Positions 15,854-24,892 of a stretch of DNA of 64,000 bases are shown piece by piece. Positions within the stretch are counted from its first letter, which is position 1; the number at the start of each line of letters is the position of its first letter. The position numbers and the translations under genes are program-made. The notes beneath the pieces were generated by a model. The model was not told where the DNA came from. It saw only the letters and a program-made list of their open reading frames with translations, and did not search any database. Source of the DNA: SABI01 sp963677695. Its GTDB lineage: Bacteria > Spirochaetota > Spirochaetia > Sphaerochaetales > Sphaerochaetaceae. The DNA lies in assembly GCA_963677695.2 (NCBI GenBank), contig CAXXUJ010000001.1, positions 930,001 to 994,000 on the forward strand. Direction: 5' to 3'.

Positions 15854-16582
15854 TTAAACGTTTGAGTTCTCTAATTTGCCTCTTAACGCAGTCAAATTCA
15901 CCAGTGTGAGTGCTACAGCGAGGTCTGTCTGACCATTCTGAAGAGACTCAACAAGGTAACGGTGTTCGCGGGTACTCTTCTCAAGTTCGAGTGAAGTGCT
16001 TGCGATCTTATTCATTGTTTCATAGAGCATGGGAGAAAGGTTTTCATAGATGGCGGTGAGAATGATATTGTCATTGGAATCGATAAGAGTCTTATGGAAG
16101 GTGAAGTCATACCCGTCCCAGGACTTGAATGCTTCGCTCTCTCCGGCCTGAAGGCGCGGAATCAGAGCTTCCATCTTCGTGGTAAGATTATCGAGTCCCT
16201 TTACAAGGAGGTGACGGTTGTCGGATCGGCTGAGCTCTCTTGCTGCTGAAACCTCGACAGTGATTCTTACCTGCATCAGGTCGAGCAGGAGTTTCTTATC
16301 GGTGTGATGACTGGTCATCAACGCCGAGGAGAGAGAGGCAACGAACTGGTCAAGATTATTTGTCTTTACTGTAGCACGTCTTCCCTGGCTGATATCTACA
16401 AGGCCTTTCGCTTCAAGATGCTTGAATGCTTCGCGAACTGAACGGGAACTCGCCTGGAATTCTTCAGCAAGCTCCTGCTGAGAAGGGAGGGGATCTCCGG
16501 TCATATATGTCTTCTCAAGGATTCTCTTTTCAATCCTCTCTGCGATCTGCGCCGACTTTGTTTTCTCTCGTCTATCTGCCAT
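15854..16582 (-). CDS. GntR family regulator with FCD domain, paralogue 2
   Basis: 242 residues, clearly paralogous to the protein at 14890. The winged HTH (PSQQELAEEFQASSRSVREA then FKHLEAKGLVDISQGRRA) has the same recognition helix, so both probably bind the same operator. The FCD domain is better preserved: DFTFH and REHRYLVES are present, but the final metal His is Asn (LVNLTAL). It is divergent from the secreted-protein gene at 16925 across a 340-bp region with several TGACATAAG-like sites. A purine-rich AAAGAGGG precedes the ATG. Confidence 0.88.
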   Translation of the reverse strand: MADRREKTKSAQIAERIEKRILEKTYMTGDPLPSQQELAEEFQASSRSVREAFKHLEAKGLVDISQGRRATVKTNNLDQFVASLSSALMTSHHTDKKLLLDLMQVRITVEVSAARELSRSDNRHLLVKGLDNLTTKMEALIPRLQAGESEAFKSWDGYDFTFHKTLIDSNDNIILTAIYENLSPMLYETMNKIASTSLELEKSTREHRYLVESLQNGQTDLAVALTLVNLTALRGKLENSNV

Positions 16583-16600
16583 GTTAGTGCCCTCTTTCTT

Positions 16601-16917
16601 GAAATCACATGTAAGTCATATTAAATAATGACATAATTTCGACCAAAATGGTATCCCAAAAGTCACTCTTCAGTATTTTTTTGACTATCCGGCTCTATCT
16701 AATGTCATAAGCAAACCTGTCACAATGCATAAAAACCCATTCTACAGGCATTAAAAACAAGATTCTATATGTCACATCGATCTTTTTGCTATCAGAATAT
16801 ACCTAAATTTGACTATGATAGTCGGTTTTACAGGCACACAACCTTCTCATAACAGAAGTTTCAGAATCTTTTTCTGCGCATCAAACTATTGACACAAGTA
16901 TACAGTGAGAGTATATT
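16601..16917. promoter_or_regulatory. Divergent control region and promoter of the 16.9-kb secreted gene
   Basis: Half-sites TGACATAAT (16629-16637), AATGTCATAAG (16701-16711), a weaker CTGTCACAAT (16718-16727) and TATGTCACAT (16769-16778). The rightward promoter is TTGACA (16889-16894), 17 bp, TATATT (16912-16917), with TTGACACAAGTATAC around the -35. The -10 ends 7 bp before the ATG at 16925. TACAGGCA occurs twice (about 16743 and 16829), function unknown. Confidence 0.65.
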
Positions 16918-16924
16918 CAAACAT

Positions 16925-17446
16925 ATGAAAGGGATTGTACAACGTCCATTTATAAAAGCTTTACTCATTATAGCCCTTGTTTCAACCGTTTTTCCGATGT
17001 CGATCTTAGCGCTTCTCACTCCGCCGGTCGAACTTCATCTCAATACGGTGGTTGATCCGATTTCTGAATTTACTTTCTCGGAAGCTTCCCCGGTCACGAT
17101 CATACCGGGAACCCCGAAAACGATAGGTTTTCAAATAAGGGGGAATTTCCTTATCAACCTGGAAATCATGAGCCAGAATTACGGGGATTCGACCTTCAGA
17201 ATGAAACACAGCGATCTTGACGAGTATATTCCATACACACTCTATTTTGATTATGGAAACGGCATGCAGACTGAAGTGACTCAGGGATCCATCCAGCCGC
17301 TCAGCGGTTATGAAGACTACGATGCAGAGGCAGGGACGGGTGGCTACAACATCGACTCATCCCTTGAGATCACCTCCAATACTGCCGAATTTGCTCCTGA
17401 CGGATCGTATGCCGATACGATCACATTCAAGATTATCGCCCAGTAA
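16925..17446 (+). CDS. Small secreted or surface beta-rich protein, GntR-adjacent
   Basis: 173 residues. Basic N-terminus and hydrophobic core (MKGIVQRPFIKALLIIALVS and on to about residue 31) form a signal peptide or anchor. The mature part is beta-rich with YIPYTLYFDYGNG in the middle and SYADTITFKIIAQ at the end, matching the pattern of the 10-kb duplicates (VPYQLSW ... AYTGTIVAAV). Probably the same secreted-subunit family, pilin/CsuA-like at best; function unknown. The frame is open back to a TTG at 16889, but that TTG is the -35 box, so ATG 16925 is the real start and the mRNA should be leaderless. It overlaps the convergent ParB-like gene by 14 bp. Confidence 0.75.
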   Translation: MKGIVQRPFIKALLIIALVSTVFPMSILALLTPPVELHLNTVVDPISEFTFSEASPVTIIPGTPKTIGFQIRGNFLINLEIMSQNYGDSTFRMKHSDLDEYIPYTLYFDYGNGMQTEVTQGSIQPLSGYEDYDAEAGTGGYNIDSSLEITSNTAEFAPDGSYADTITFKIIAQ

Positions 17447-18338
17447 GAAATTTTCTTATTCGAACAAGCAGCCGACTCAGTGAAGTCTTTCCGACACTCA
17501 GCTTCATCTCGCGTGTCGCTTCCTGAATTGTAACCTTATCTCCATCTGCAGCTTTAAGGTCATCCCATCTTCGGACTATCCAGAGGTAGAGATCACCATA
17601 GGTCTTTCCCGGGAAATGCTTGAGAAGAGCATCTTCCTTAATTTGCTCATAGATGGGGAAATAGATCTTCTGATACCAGTCCTTTGCCGCTTCATCGAAG
17701 GTGACGAGCGTATCATGACCTTCATTCATGTAATACTTGTGAACCATGATGTGATTGATCAGTTCCGAGTACATACCGGGAGAGGAGAATCTTACTTTCG
17801 TCAGGTCAAGAAGGGTATCGATGTGATATTCCTTGATGACTCTCTTCTTTTCATACTCCACTACCATCTTTTTCAGGTTCGCTGTGGTCATGCCCGGTTC
17901 GAGATAGATCTCGCTGTCCAGCTCAACAACTTCGGCATCAATGAACTCGACTCCCTGCATCTTCGCAACCGATACCCTGTGGTTTCCGTCGCGGACAAAA
18001 TAGTAGTCGGAGAGTTTATAGACACTGATCGGAGGGAGAGTCACCTGCCTCAGGTGTGCATCGTCCACGCTCTGCCAGCGGGATCGGAGCATCTCCTTTT
18101 TCGGGTAGAAGGCAAGGGTGAAGTCATGGTATCTTCCTTCGCTGCCTATGATCTTCTTCACTTCGATAGGGATCACTCCCCGATAGGTTTCACTCTTCGG
18201 TCTTACAAGCTTTGTCACTTCATAGAAAGAGAGTAACGATGTATTTTTCCACTGCAGCGCAGTGAGAAGGGACTGCATTCGTGCTTTCGTTCGGGCTTTG
18301 GAGAAGTCCTCCCGTGTCTGTGCATTATGTCTGGCCAT
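17433..18338 (-). CDS. ParB/Srx-fold nuclease-like domain protein
   Basis: 301 residues. The centre has YYFVRDGNHRVSVAKMQGVE (about 112-131), the ParB-like/Srx-fold motif that in ParB relatives binds nucleotide. N-terminal basic helices and the C-terminal KTSLSRLLVRIRKFLTGR are also basic. It is unlikely to be the chromosome-partition ParB, which is at 52971. Often annotated as a transcriptional regulator; the activity is unproven. It overlaps the upstream phosphoesterase gene by 14 bp and ends the long leftward operon that starts near 26 kb. Confidence 0.7.
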   Translation of the reverse strand: MARHNAQTREDFSKARTKARMQSLLTALQWKNTSLLSFYEVTKLVRPKSETYRGVIPIEVKKIIGSEGRYHDFTLAFYPKKEMLRSRWQSVDDAHLRQVTLPPISVYKLSDYYFVRDGNHRVSVAKMQGVEFIDAEVVELDSEIYLEPGMTTANLKKMVVEYEKKRVIKEYHIDTLLDLTKVRFSSPGMYSELINHIMVHKYYMNEGHDTLVTFDEAAKDWYQKIYFPIYEQIKEDALLKHFPGKTYGDLYLWIVRRWDDLKAADGDKVTIQEATREMKLSVGKTSLSRLLVRIRKFLTGR

Positions 18339-19020
18339 TCTGATTTGGCTCCTGCAGAATATAACTGCTGTAAATGTTTATCACCTCAGTATCCATGAAC
18401 TGAGATTCTCTCTTCCGATTCAGGTCGATCAGGTGCACATGTCCATGGAGCAGATATCGTGGTTTGAACCACTTCATTGCAAGTATGAACGCCTTGAATC
18501 CTCTGTGACAGAGATCTTCTCTGTCCCCCACCCCTTTCGGGGGGGAATGGGTCAACAGGATATCGAGATATCGCCCATAGCGCAACCTGTTATACATAAG
18601 GCGGGGAATGAGGGAGAAGAGGCGGAACATCATCTCGATATCGTTGAACTGGTGTTCTCCTGAGTTGTATTTCATTGAGCCGCCGAGTCCGGCGAGAAGG
18701 AGTCCGGTCTTCTTGTCCCTCACGACCTTTCCATCAATGCAGTCTCCTCCTGCACCGACAGTCATCTGAGACATATTCATACCCATGTTGAAGGGATCGG
18801 TATCGAAGAACCCCGACTTTTTATATATGCTCAGATGCTTCAGGTCATGGTTTCCGAAGATGAAGTAGAAGGGTTTGTTCAGTGTAGATACGATATATTC
18901 ATAATATTTGAGGGGAAGATCTCCGGCTGAGAGGATGATATCGACATCACCATACCTGTCCACGATATTTGGTGAATATACGAGAATATCCTTGTCATCT
19001 GATATACATAGAATCTTCAT
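18325..19020 (-). CDS. Calcineurin-like metallophosphoesterase
   Basis: 231 residues with the ordered metal-binding motifs of the family: an N-terminal ISDDKD (in place of DxH), LSAGDLP, FGNHDLKHL, LTHSPPKG and LHGHVHLIDL. Two-metal phosphoesterase activity is expected, substrate unknown. The first motif has Asp rather than His at the third position (SDDKD), a variant that may alter the metal site. It starts 3 bp after the SDR stop and overlaps the ParB-like gene, so it is part of the same operon. Confidence 0.82.
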   Translation of the reverse strand: MKILCISDDKDILVYSPNIVDRYGDVDIILSAGDLPLKYYEYIVSTLNKPFYFIFGNHDLKHLSIYKKSGFFDTDPFNMGMNMSQMTVGAGGDCIDGKVVRDKKTGLLLAGLGGSMKYNSGEHQFNDIEMMFRLFSLIPRLMYNRLRYGRYLDILLTHSPPKGVGDREDLCHRGFKAFILAMKWFKPRYLLHGHVHLIDLNRKRESQFMDTEVINIYSSYILQEPNQNGQT

Positions 19021-19023
19021 ATC

Positions 19024-19785
19024 TCAGGTTAGTGAATAGCCTCCGTCTATTGTCACGATCTCTCCGGTGATCGAGGAGGCAGCCTTGCTTGTCAGGTAGA
19101 CGATCGTGGAGGCGACCGATTCCACTTCCACAAGAGAGGAGGTAAGTGAGCGCTCTTTATAAGATTTCACAAGCTCGGGATTCCCCTCCTCAAGAGTATC
19201 AGAAGCGAGAAGTCCCGGCGCCACCCCATTCACCCTGATATTCAGGGGAGCGAGTTCTGCGGCGAGTGACCGGATATAGGAACTGACGGCCCCCTTGGAG
19301 GCATCATAATGGGCGGTTCCGCCGAATCCTGGACGGGATGCATTGATACTGCTCACAGCGACAACCGACCCCTCTCTCTCTTTCATCAGGGGTACAGTTT
19401 CCTGTATCATCCTCCACATCCCCTTGATATTCACATCCATCACGGTATCCCACGCATCTTCGGTGAGTTCCGTCTGTGAGGAGACAGTGAACACACCTGC
19501 GTTGTGAATAAAAATATCGAGGTGAGGAAAAAGCTTTTTCACTTCCCCTATCCCTTCATCTATTGATTCTTTACTTCTCAGATCAATGCACACAGCATTG
19601 CAGTAGACATCATAAGCTTTGGACACTGCTCTGCAGAGCTCTCGTGCCTCCTCCCCCTTTGCCTCATCCCGGTAGGTGATGAGGGTCTCGACCCCTTCGG
19701 TCGCAAGAGAGTGGAGAATCGCTCTTCCGAGGGTGCTCATTCCCCCTGTCACCAGAGCCCGTTTCCCTGCAAGGTTCAGATTCAT
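19024..19785 (-). CDS. Short-chain dehydrogenase/reductase (SDR)
   Basis: 253 residues, classical SDR. The cofactor loop is TGGMSTLGRA (14-23), with NAG (HNAGVF, about 94), an SSI segment and the catalytic YDASK (about 158-162). The C-terminus SSITGEIVTIDGGYSLT is the usual FabG-like end. The arginine in TYRDEAK after the second strand suggests NADPH preference. The substrate is unknown; nothing in the operon shows fatty-acid synthesis. Its start overlaps the cupin gene stop by 4 bp. Confidence 0.85.
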   Translation of the reverse strand: MNLNLAGKRALVTGGMSTLGRAILHSLATEGVETLITYRDEAKGEEARELCRAVSKAYDVYCNAVCIDLRSKESIDEGIGEVKKLFPHLDIFIHNAGVFTVSSQTELTEDAWDTVMDVNIKGMWRMIQETVPLMKEREGSVVAVSSINASRPGFGGTAHYDASKGAVSSYIRSLAAELAPLNIRVNGVAPGLLASDTLEEGNPELVKSYKERSLTSSLVEVESVASTIVYLTSKAASSITGEIVTIDGGYSLT

Positions 19786-20321
19786 ACCACATCCTCCTTC
19801 ACAAGAAAAGGTCTGATATATTCACCGGTCTCAATATCGAGAGAGGCGAGAATGGAATGGTCAGCAAGGGTGAAATCTGCAGGATCGAAGGAGGGAACTA
19901 CGGCTATAGAGAAGAGGGTATAGCCTTTTTTCCCTTCGCTTATGCTACGGGTCCCCTGCCAGAGTCCCCCCTCAACGAGTGTAACTCCCTTATGAATACC
20001 TTCAGGACCGAGAATACGTTTCTCAAGCTTTGAATCATCATCAAGGAGAATCATCTCTGCAGGGTCGCCCTCCATCCAGGTCCACAGCTCGCACGAGCTG
20101 ATCCGATGGAGGTGTGAGAAACTCTCTTTTGTTATCAGATAATAGATATGGGAAATCATGGGGAGCTCTTCTTGCGCAAACGCACTTCCTCGTGAAGAAG
20201 CCTTCACAGCCGAGGTATTCACACCCATCGCTCCGGTGAGGGTTCTTCTTACAAACCCTCCCTCGCCTTCGAGAGGAACCAGTCGATACTGTGTTTTAAG
20301 CTGCCTTACTCTGTCTTCCAT
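19782..20321 (-). CDS. Cupin superfamily protein (DUF985 type)
   Basis: 179 residues. ISHIYYLITKESFSHLHRIS followed by CELWTWMEGDP is the conserved DUF985 cupin core, with His residues for a possible metal; the LVEGGLWQGTR and FDPADFTLAD segments are also typical. DUF985 proteins are often annotated as sugar-binding or epimerase-like, but the reaction is not known. It overlaps the purine nucleoside phosphorylase gene by 16 bp and the SDR by 4 bp, so all three are tightly coupled. Confidence 0.75.
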   Translation of the reverse strand: MEDRVRQLKTQYRLVPLEGEGGFVRRTLTGAMGVNTSAVKASSRGSAFAQEELPMISHIYYLITKESFSHLHRISSCELWTWMEGDPAEMILLDDDSKLEKRILGPEGIHKGVTLVEGGLWQGTRSISEGKKGYTLFSIAVVPSFDPADFTLADHSILASLDIETGEYIRPFLVKEDVV

Positions 20322-21139
20322 GCTCCCACGATCTTCCTTACAAGGGCAATGAAGGTTGATTTCACCTTCTCTCCTGTTTCAAGCACTTCTGCATGATTGA
20401 GTGGCTGAGAAAGTATGCCGGAGGCCATATTGGTCATACAGGAGATGCCGAGCACCTTCATGCCGGCATGATTTGCCGCGATCACCTCGGGAACTGTCGA
20501 CATTCCTACAGCATCAGCTCCGCACATGCGGGCGAAACGGACCTCGGCAGGAGTTTCAAATGAAGGACCGCTGAACAGCTGGTAGATCCCCTCCCTGAGG
20601 GTAATCCCGATCTCTCCCGCACACCTGTGCGCCAGATTCCTGAGATCTTTGCTGTAGGCTTCAGACATGTCGAAGAAACGCTCTCCCAGACTATCGATAT
20701 TCTCCCCTCTCAGAGGATTGTCACTCACCAGTTTGATATGGTCGCTGATGACCATCAGGTCCCCGGGATTCCATGCCACATTGACACAGCCCGCAGCATT
20801 GGTGACGAGAAGATTCTCAATTGAAAGGAGTTTCATCACCTGTACGGGAAATGCCAAGATATCCATAGAGTGACCTTCATAGAAGTGAAACCTTCCATTC
20901 ATCACCATCACTCTCTTTCCTTCAAGCGTTCCGGTCACCAGGGTACCTGCATGACCGGGGACTGTTGAAGAGGGAAAGTTCGGGATATCTTCATACTTCA
21001 GAGTGACGGGGTTTTCAAGCTCCTGAGCCATCACACCCAGACCGCTGCCCAGAATCATTCCGATAGAGACTTGTTCTGTTCCTATCTTTGCTCGAATGAA
21101 GTCAGCACTCTCTTTCAGTTTTTTCTCTCTATCTTTCAC
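20306..21139 (-). CDS. Purine nucleoside phosphorylase (trimeric class)
   Basis: 277 residues; phosphorolysis of purine nucleosides to base and pentose 1-phosphate. Signature parts of the PNP/MTAP family: GSGLGVMAQ, VPGHAGTLVTG, GRFHFYEGHS, LVTNAAGCVN, GPSFETPAEVRF, GADAVGMSTVPEV and a C-terminal LNHAEVLETG. I choose the GTG at 21139 because TAGGAGG lies 6 nt upstream; the longer frame to 21211 runs into the permease gene. It is placed right after the nucleoside transporter genes, so imported nucleosides are probably its substrate. Confidence 0.92.
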   Translation of the reverse strand: MKDREKKLKESADFIRAKIGTEQVSIGMILGSGLGVMAQELENPVTLKYEDIPNFPSSTVPGHAGTLVTGTLEGKRVMVMNGRFHFYEGHSMDILAFPVQVMKLLSIENLLVTNAAGCVNVAWNPGDLMVISDHIKLVSDNPLRGENIDSLGERFFDMSEAYSKDLRNLAHRCAGEIGITLREGIYQLFSGPSFETPAEVRFARMCGADAVGMSTVPEVIAANHAGMKVLGISCMTNMASGILSQPLNHAEVLETGEKVKSTFIALVRKIVGAWKTE

Positions 21140-21149
21140 ACAATACCTC

Positions 21150-22175
21150 CTAGAAGGGCTGTCCGATCGCCTTCGGTGCCGCTGAACGCTTGGAGAAAGC
21201 AACAAGGGCAAGGAGTGTCACCACGTAAGGGAACACCTTGAAGATCACCGGAGGAATAACACCGAACTCGGGAATAACCTGAGATACATTCGCAATGGTC
21301 GTTGCCGTTCCGAAGAAGAACGTTGCTCCCAGGATACCGAGCGGTTTCCATTGACCGAAGATAAGAGATGCAATGGAGAGGAAGCCGAGACCGGCAACCG
21401 TACCATTGAACTCACCGCTGTAGGTGACCAGGATAGTCGCCCCGCCGAGACCGGCGAGCGCTCCGGACATACCGACACCGAAGTAACGCATCTTGTATAC
21501 GTTGACACCGGCAGAGGCTACTGCCGAGGGATGCTCTCCGCAGGCTCTCAGTCTCAGACCGAAAGAGGTCTTGTAGAGGAGGTACCAGCTCAGCGCCCAG
21601 AGACCGAGGACGATCCAGGTCGACCAGTAGGTCTGGGTGAAGAAGAAGGTTCCGATGCCGGGGATATCGGAAAGGACAGGGATGTTCTTTCTCACGATTC
21701 CGAGCATGATTCGTATGTTTCCGCTTCCTGCGATAGTTCTTGCCAGGTAGACGGTAAGCGCACTTGCAAGCATGTTGATCGCGGTTCCGCTGATGACCTG
21801 GTCTGCCTTGAGATTGATCGAAGCAAAAGCATGGAGCATCGAGAAGAGCGCTCCTCCAACAAATCCTGCAAGCAGTCCGAAGGGAATTGCCATCGCTCCG
21901 AGGCTCTGTTCGGTCATATGGATGGCGAGGGCTGAGGAGAAATATCCTACGAGCATCAATCCTTCAAGACCGAGGTTCGTGACTCCGCTCCGCTCCGAAT
22001 AGAGTCCGCCGAGAGCGGTGATGAGCAGGGGCATCGTGTATGCTATGGCATACGGCATGATAAGGCGCATAAGCTTGTTGTCGCTTACCAGAGCCATGAC
22101 GATCAGGACTCCGGCAATGATCAGATATGCACCATACTGTGAGAAGAACTGTTTTCCGGTTTTTTGCTGGCTCAT
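21150..22175 (-). CDS. Nucleoside ABC transporter permease (BMP-type, second)
   Basis: 341 residues, multiple membrane helices, with GGLYSERSGVTNLGLEGLMLVGYF (split between about residues 57 and 80), the diagnostic loop of the NupQ/RnsD-like permeases of the BPD_transp_2 family. It pairs with the product of 22172. The order ATPase - permease - permease with a BMP-type binding protein upstream is that of guanosine/purine nucleoside importers (Nup or Rns). It overlaps the upstream permease by 4 bp. Confidence 0.88.
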   Translation of the reverse strand: MSQQKTGKQFFSQYGAYLIIAGVLIVMALVSDNKLMRLIMPYAIAYTMPLLITALGGLYSERSGVTNLGLEGLMLVGYFSSALAIHMTEQSLGAMAIPFGLLAGFVGGALFSMLHAFASINLKADQVISGTAINMLASALTVYLARTIAGSGNIRIMLGIVRKNIPVLSDIPGIGTFFFTQTYWSTWIVLGLWALSWYLLYKTSFGLRLRACGEHPSAVASAGVNVYKMRYFGVGMSGALAGLGGATILVTYSGEFNGTVAGLGFLSIASLIFGQWKPLGILGATFFFGTATTIANVSQVIPEFGVIPPVIFKVFPYVVTLLALVAFSKRSAAPKAIGQPF

Positions 22176-23263
22176 ACCGCACCTCCCTTCTCAGCAGCTG
22201 CATCCTGTTTCTGTTTTCTCTTTCGCCCCACTTTATCCCAGAACCTGCTGAACAGCACACTCGTTGCGGTAAAGTAGATGATAGTTGCAATGATCGAGTC
22301 GGCGATTTCCGGCGGGACCTCCGTCATCGCGTTCATGAACCCCTTCCCCGATTGAAGCAGTCCGAAGAAGAGAGCGGAGAAGAATACTCCGATAGGGTTG
22401 CTCGCTCCAAGGAGCGCTACTGCAATACCGTCAAATCCCATCTGGGGAAGAACTCCTATCTGAATATTTCTGGAGTAGCCTGTATAGAAGGTAAGGCCTG
22501 CAAGACCTGCAAGACCTCCAGCGATCATCATGGAGATGATCACGTTCCGGTTTACGTGTATACCGGCGTACTCTGCGCAGAACCGATTCGCACCGACAGC
22601 CTTCAGTTCATACCCGAGCGTGGTTCTGTCGAGAATAAATTTGATGGCGATCACGCCTGCGACCGCGACAAAGATACCGAGATTGACATAGCCTCCGTTG
22701 AATAGATCGGTGAGCCAGGGAGATCGCAGTGACTGCTCAAGTGCGATCGACTTCGACTCTGTTTCAAGGGAGGGTCCCTTGAGGTAGGCGGGGACGTAGT
22801 AGTAGATCGACCAGTAGGCGATCCAGTTCATCATGATGGTTGCAACAACCTCATGAACATTGAACTTCGCTTTCAGGAACCCGGGAATGACACCCCAGAC
22901 GGCTCCGGCAAGAAGTGCGCTCAGGATCAGGACAATGAGGTAGAGTCCTCTCGGAAGGTAGACGTTATGAGCAACGATTGTTGCCGCCAGTCCTCCGATC
23001 AGCATCTGCCCCGAGGCTCCGATATTAAAAAGCCCTGTCCTGAAGGCGAATGCCACCGACAGCCCGACAAGCATCAGTGTCGTTGCCGTTGCTATCGTGT
23101 TTCCGATTCTCTCAGTCGACATAAGTCCGCCTCTGAACAGGAAGAAGAATCCTTCAAAGGGATTGCTTCCGATGGCAAGCATCAGGAAGCCTCCTGCGAT
23201 GAGACCGAGAATCACTGCAGAGAGGGCAATGATGAATGAGTTGCTTTTGATTCTTTTTCTCAT
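22172..23263 (-). CDS. Nucleoside ABC transporter permease (BMP-type, first)
   Basis: 363 residues with about ten hydrophobic segments. FRTGLFNIGASGQMLIGGLA (about 71-90) is the EAA-like loop of RnsC/NupP permeases, and GFDGIAVALLGASNPIGVFF is the conserved late loop. The C-terminus is basic (RFWDKVGRKRKQK). It overlaps the ATPase gene by 4 bp and the next permease by 4 bp. It forms the heterodimeric membrane channel with that permease. Confidence 0.88.
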   Translation of the reverse strand: MRKRIKSNSFIIALSAVILGLIAGGFLMLAIGSNPFEGFFFLFRGGLMSTERIGNTIATATTLMLVGLSVAFAFRTGLFNIGASGQMLIGGLAATIVAHNVYLPRGLYLIVLILSALLAGAVWGVIPGFLKAKFNVHEVVATIMMNWIAYWSIYYYVPAYLKGPSLETESKSIALEQSLRSPWLTDLFNGGYVNLGIFVAVAGVIAIKFILDRTTLGYELKAVGANRFCAEYAGIHVNRNVIISMMIAGGLAGLAGLTFYTGYSRNIQIGVLPQMGFDGIAVALLGASNPIGVFFSALFFGLLQSGKGFMNAMTEVPPEIADSIIATIIYFTATSVLFSRFWDKVGRKRKQKQDAAAEKGGAV

Positions 23264-24780
23264 AAGGTTTTCTCCTTATTCTTCACTCCTGCCATCATGA
23301 GACCGACTTTTTCTTCATTTGTTTCTTTTGTATTCACCACATCTATCAGCTCGCCGCTGTTCATGACAGCGATGCGGTCTGAAAGGTTGAAGATCTCATC
23401 AAGTTCGAAGGAGACAAGGAGTACTCCCTTCCCGTTCTCCCGATGCTCTACAAGACGTTTATGAATATATTCGATCGCACCGACATCAAGTCCGCGGGTC
23501 GGCTGGACAGCAATGATCAGATCAGGCTCAAGAATCATTTCTCGTCCGACAATTGCCTTCTGCTGATTTCCTCCCGAGAGTTTCCCTGCATGAGAAAAGA
23601 TCCCTTCTCCGCTTCTGACATCGAAGGCATCACAGATCTCCTGTGCATGTGCATCTATCTTCTCCTGGTTCAATATCCCGTGTCGGCTGAACGGGCTGCG
23701 GTAATACTCTTTCACAACCATATTATCGCTAAGTGAACTGGTCATGATCAGACCTCGTTTCTGCCGGTCCTCAGGGATATGTCCGAGACCCGCTTCATTG
23801 CGGTCACGGATAGTTGCGTGGGTAATATCCTTTCCATTGATGATGATCTTTCCCGATTCAAGAGTACGCAAGCCCGTAATTGCTTCGACAAGTTCGCTCT
23901 GTCCGTTTCCATCAACACCTGCAATACCGACGATCTCACCCCGTTTCACGGTGAGGGAAAAATCTTTCACTGCAGGCAGTTTCTTGACATTGAGAACTTC
24001 CAGGTGTTCGAGATCGAGAACAGGTTCCCCTGTTTTCATCTCCTTCTTTGCTACCTTGAAGTTGACTGGGCGTCCGACCATCATGGAAGCCATCTCAGCC
24101 TGAGTCGTATCGGCAACGTTTACCACATCGATCATCTTTCCCCGTCTGATAATGGTACAGCGCTTCGCGACGGCTTTGATCTCATCAAGTTTATGGGTGA
24201 TGAGAATGACTGACTTACCCTCTTTCACCATGTTGCGCATGATCTGCATCAGCTCATCGATCTCCTGAGGAGTGAGAACGGCGGTAGGTTCGTCAAAGAT
24301 CAGGATATCTGCATCACGATAGAGCATCTTGAGAATTTCCACCCGCTGCTGCATACCCACTGTGATATCCTCGATAACCGAGTTAGGGTCAATGGAGAGT
24401 CCGTACTGTTCACTGAGTGCTTTGATCTTTTTTCCCGCACCCTTGCGGTCAAGAACGAAACCACCTTCTTTCCCGAGAATGATATTCTCAGTTACTGTGA
24501 AGTTTTGGACAAGCTGGAAGTGCTGATGCACCATACCGATCCCGAGATCGTTCGCATCATTCGGGTCAGAGATCTTCACCTCTTTCCCTTTCACCTTGAT
24601 CACTCCCCTGTCAGGGTGATACAACCCGAACAGGATACTCATCAGGGTCGACTTCCCCGCTCCATTCTCTCCGAGAATAGCGTGGATTTCCCCCTCTTCC
24701 ACCTGCAGCGTGATATCATCATTCGCTACGATGCCTGGGAATTCCTTGCGGATATTCAACATTTCAATTACATGGCTCAT
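23260..24780 (-). CDS. Nucleoside ABC transporter ATPase with two fused NBDs
   Basis: 506 residues, two ABC domains as in sugar and nucleoside importers of the RbsA/NupO type. NBD1 has Walker A GENGAGKST (36-44) and Walker B ILIFDEPTAVLTP. NBD2 has a degenerate Walker A (GVDGNGQSE), signature LSGGNQQKAIVGRE and an ALWP-like AVQPTRGLDVGAIE. Only one domain is thus likely to hydrolyse ATP, which is normal in this family. GGAGG precedes the ATG. Confidence 0.92.
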   Translation of the reverse strand: MSHVIEMLNIRKEFPGIVANDDITLQVEEGEIHAILGENGAGKSTLMSILFGLYHPDRGVIKVKGKEVKISDPNDANDLGIGMVHQHFQLVQNFTVTENIILGKEGGFVLDRKGAGKKIKALSEQYGLSIDPNSVIEDITVGMQQRVEILKMLYRDADILIFDEPTAVLTPQEIDELMQIMRNMVKEGKSVILITHKLDEIKAVAKRCTIIRRGKMIDVVNVADTTQAEMASMMVGRPVNFKVAKKEMKTGEPVLDLEHLEVLNVKKLPAVKDFSLTVKRGEIVGIAGVDGNGQSELVEAITGLRTLESGKIIINGKDITHATIRDRNEAGLGHIPEDRQKRGLIMTSSLSDNMVVKEYYRSPFSRHGILNQEKIDAHAQEICDAFDVRSGEGIFSHAGKLSGGNQQKAIVGREMILEPDLIIAVQPTRGLDVGAIEYIHKRLVEHRENGKGVLLVSFELDEIFNLSDRIAVMNSGELIDVVNTKETNEEKVGLMMAGVKNKEKTL

Positions 24781-24843
24781 CAGGCTACAGCCTCCTCAAG
24801 GGGTGCATGGCATGCACGATTATCTAAGATTATGAGAGTAGAA

Positions 24844-24863
24844 GAGCCGCCCATAGGCGGCTC
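24844..24863 (-). promoter_or_regulatory. Intercistronic stem-loop after the binding-protein gene
   Basis: GAGCCGCC / GGCGGCTC with a CATA loop, between the stop of the solute-binding protein gene and the ATPase gene. The T-rich tail on the minus strand is weak, so it is better read as a partial terminator or 3' stabiliser that keeps binding-protein mRNA in excess over the membrane components. Confidence 0.6.
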
Positions 24864-24892
24864 CTCCTTGATTAGCTTTGAGTGTGTGACTC

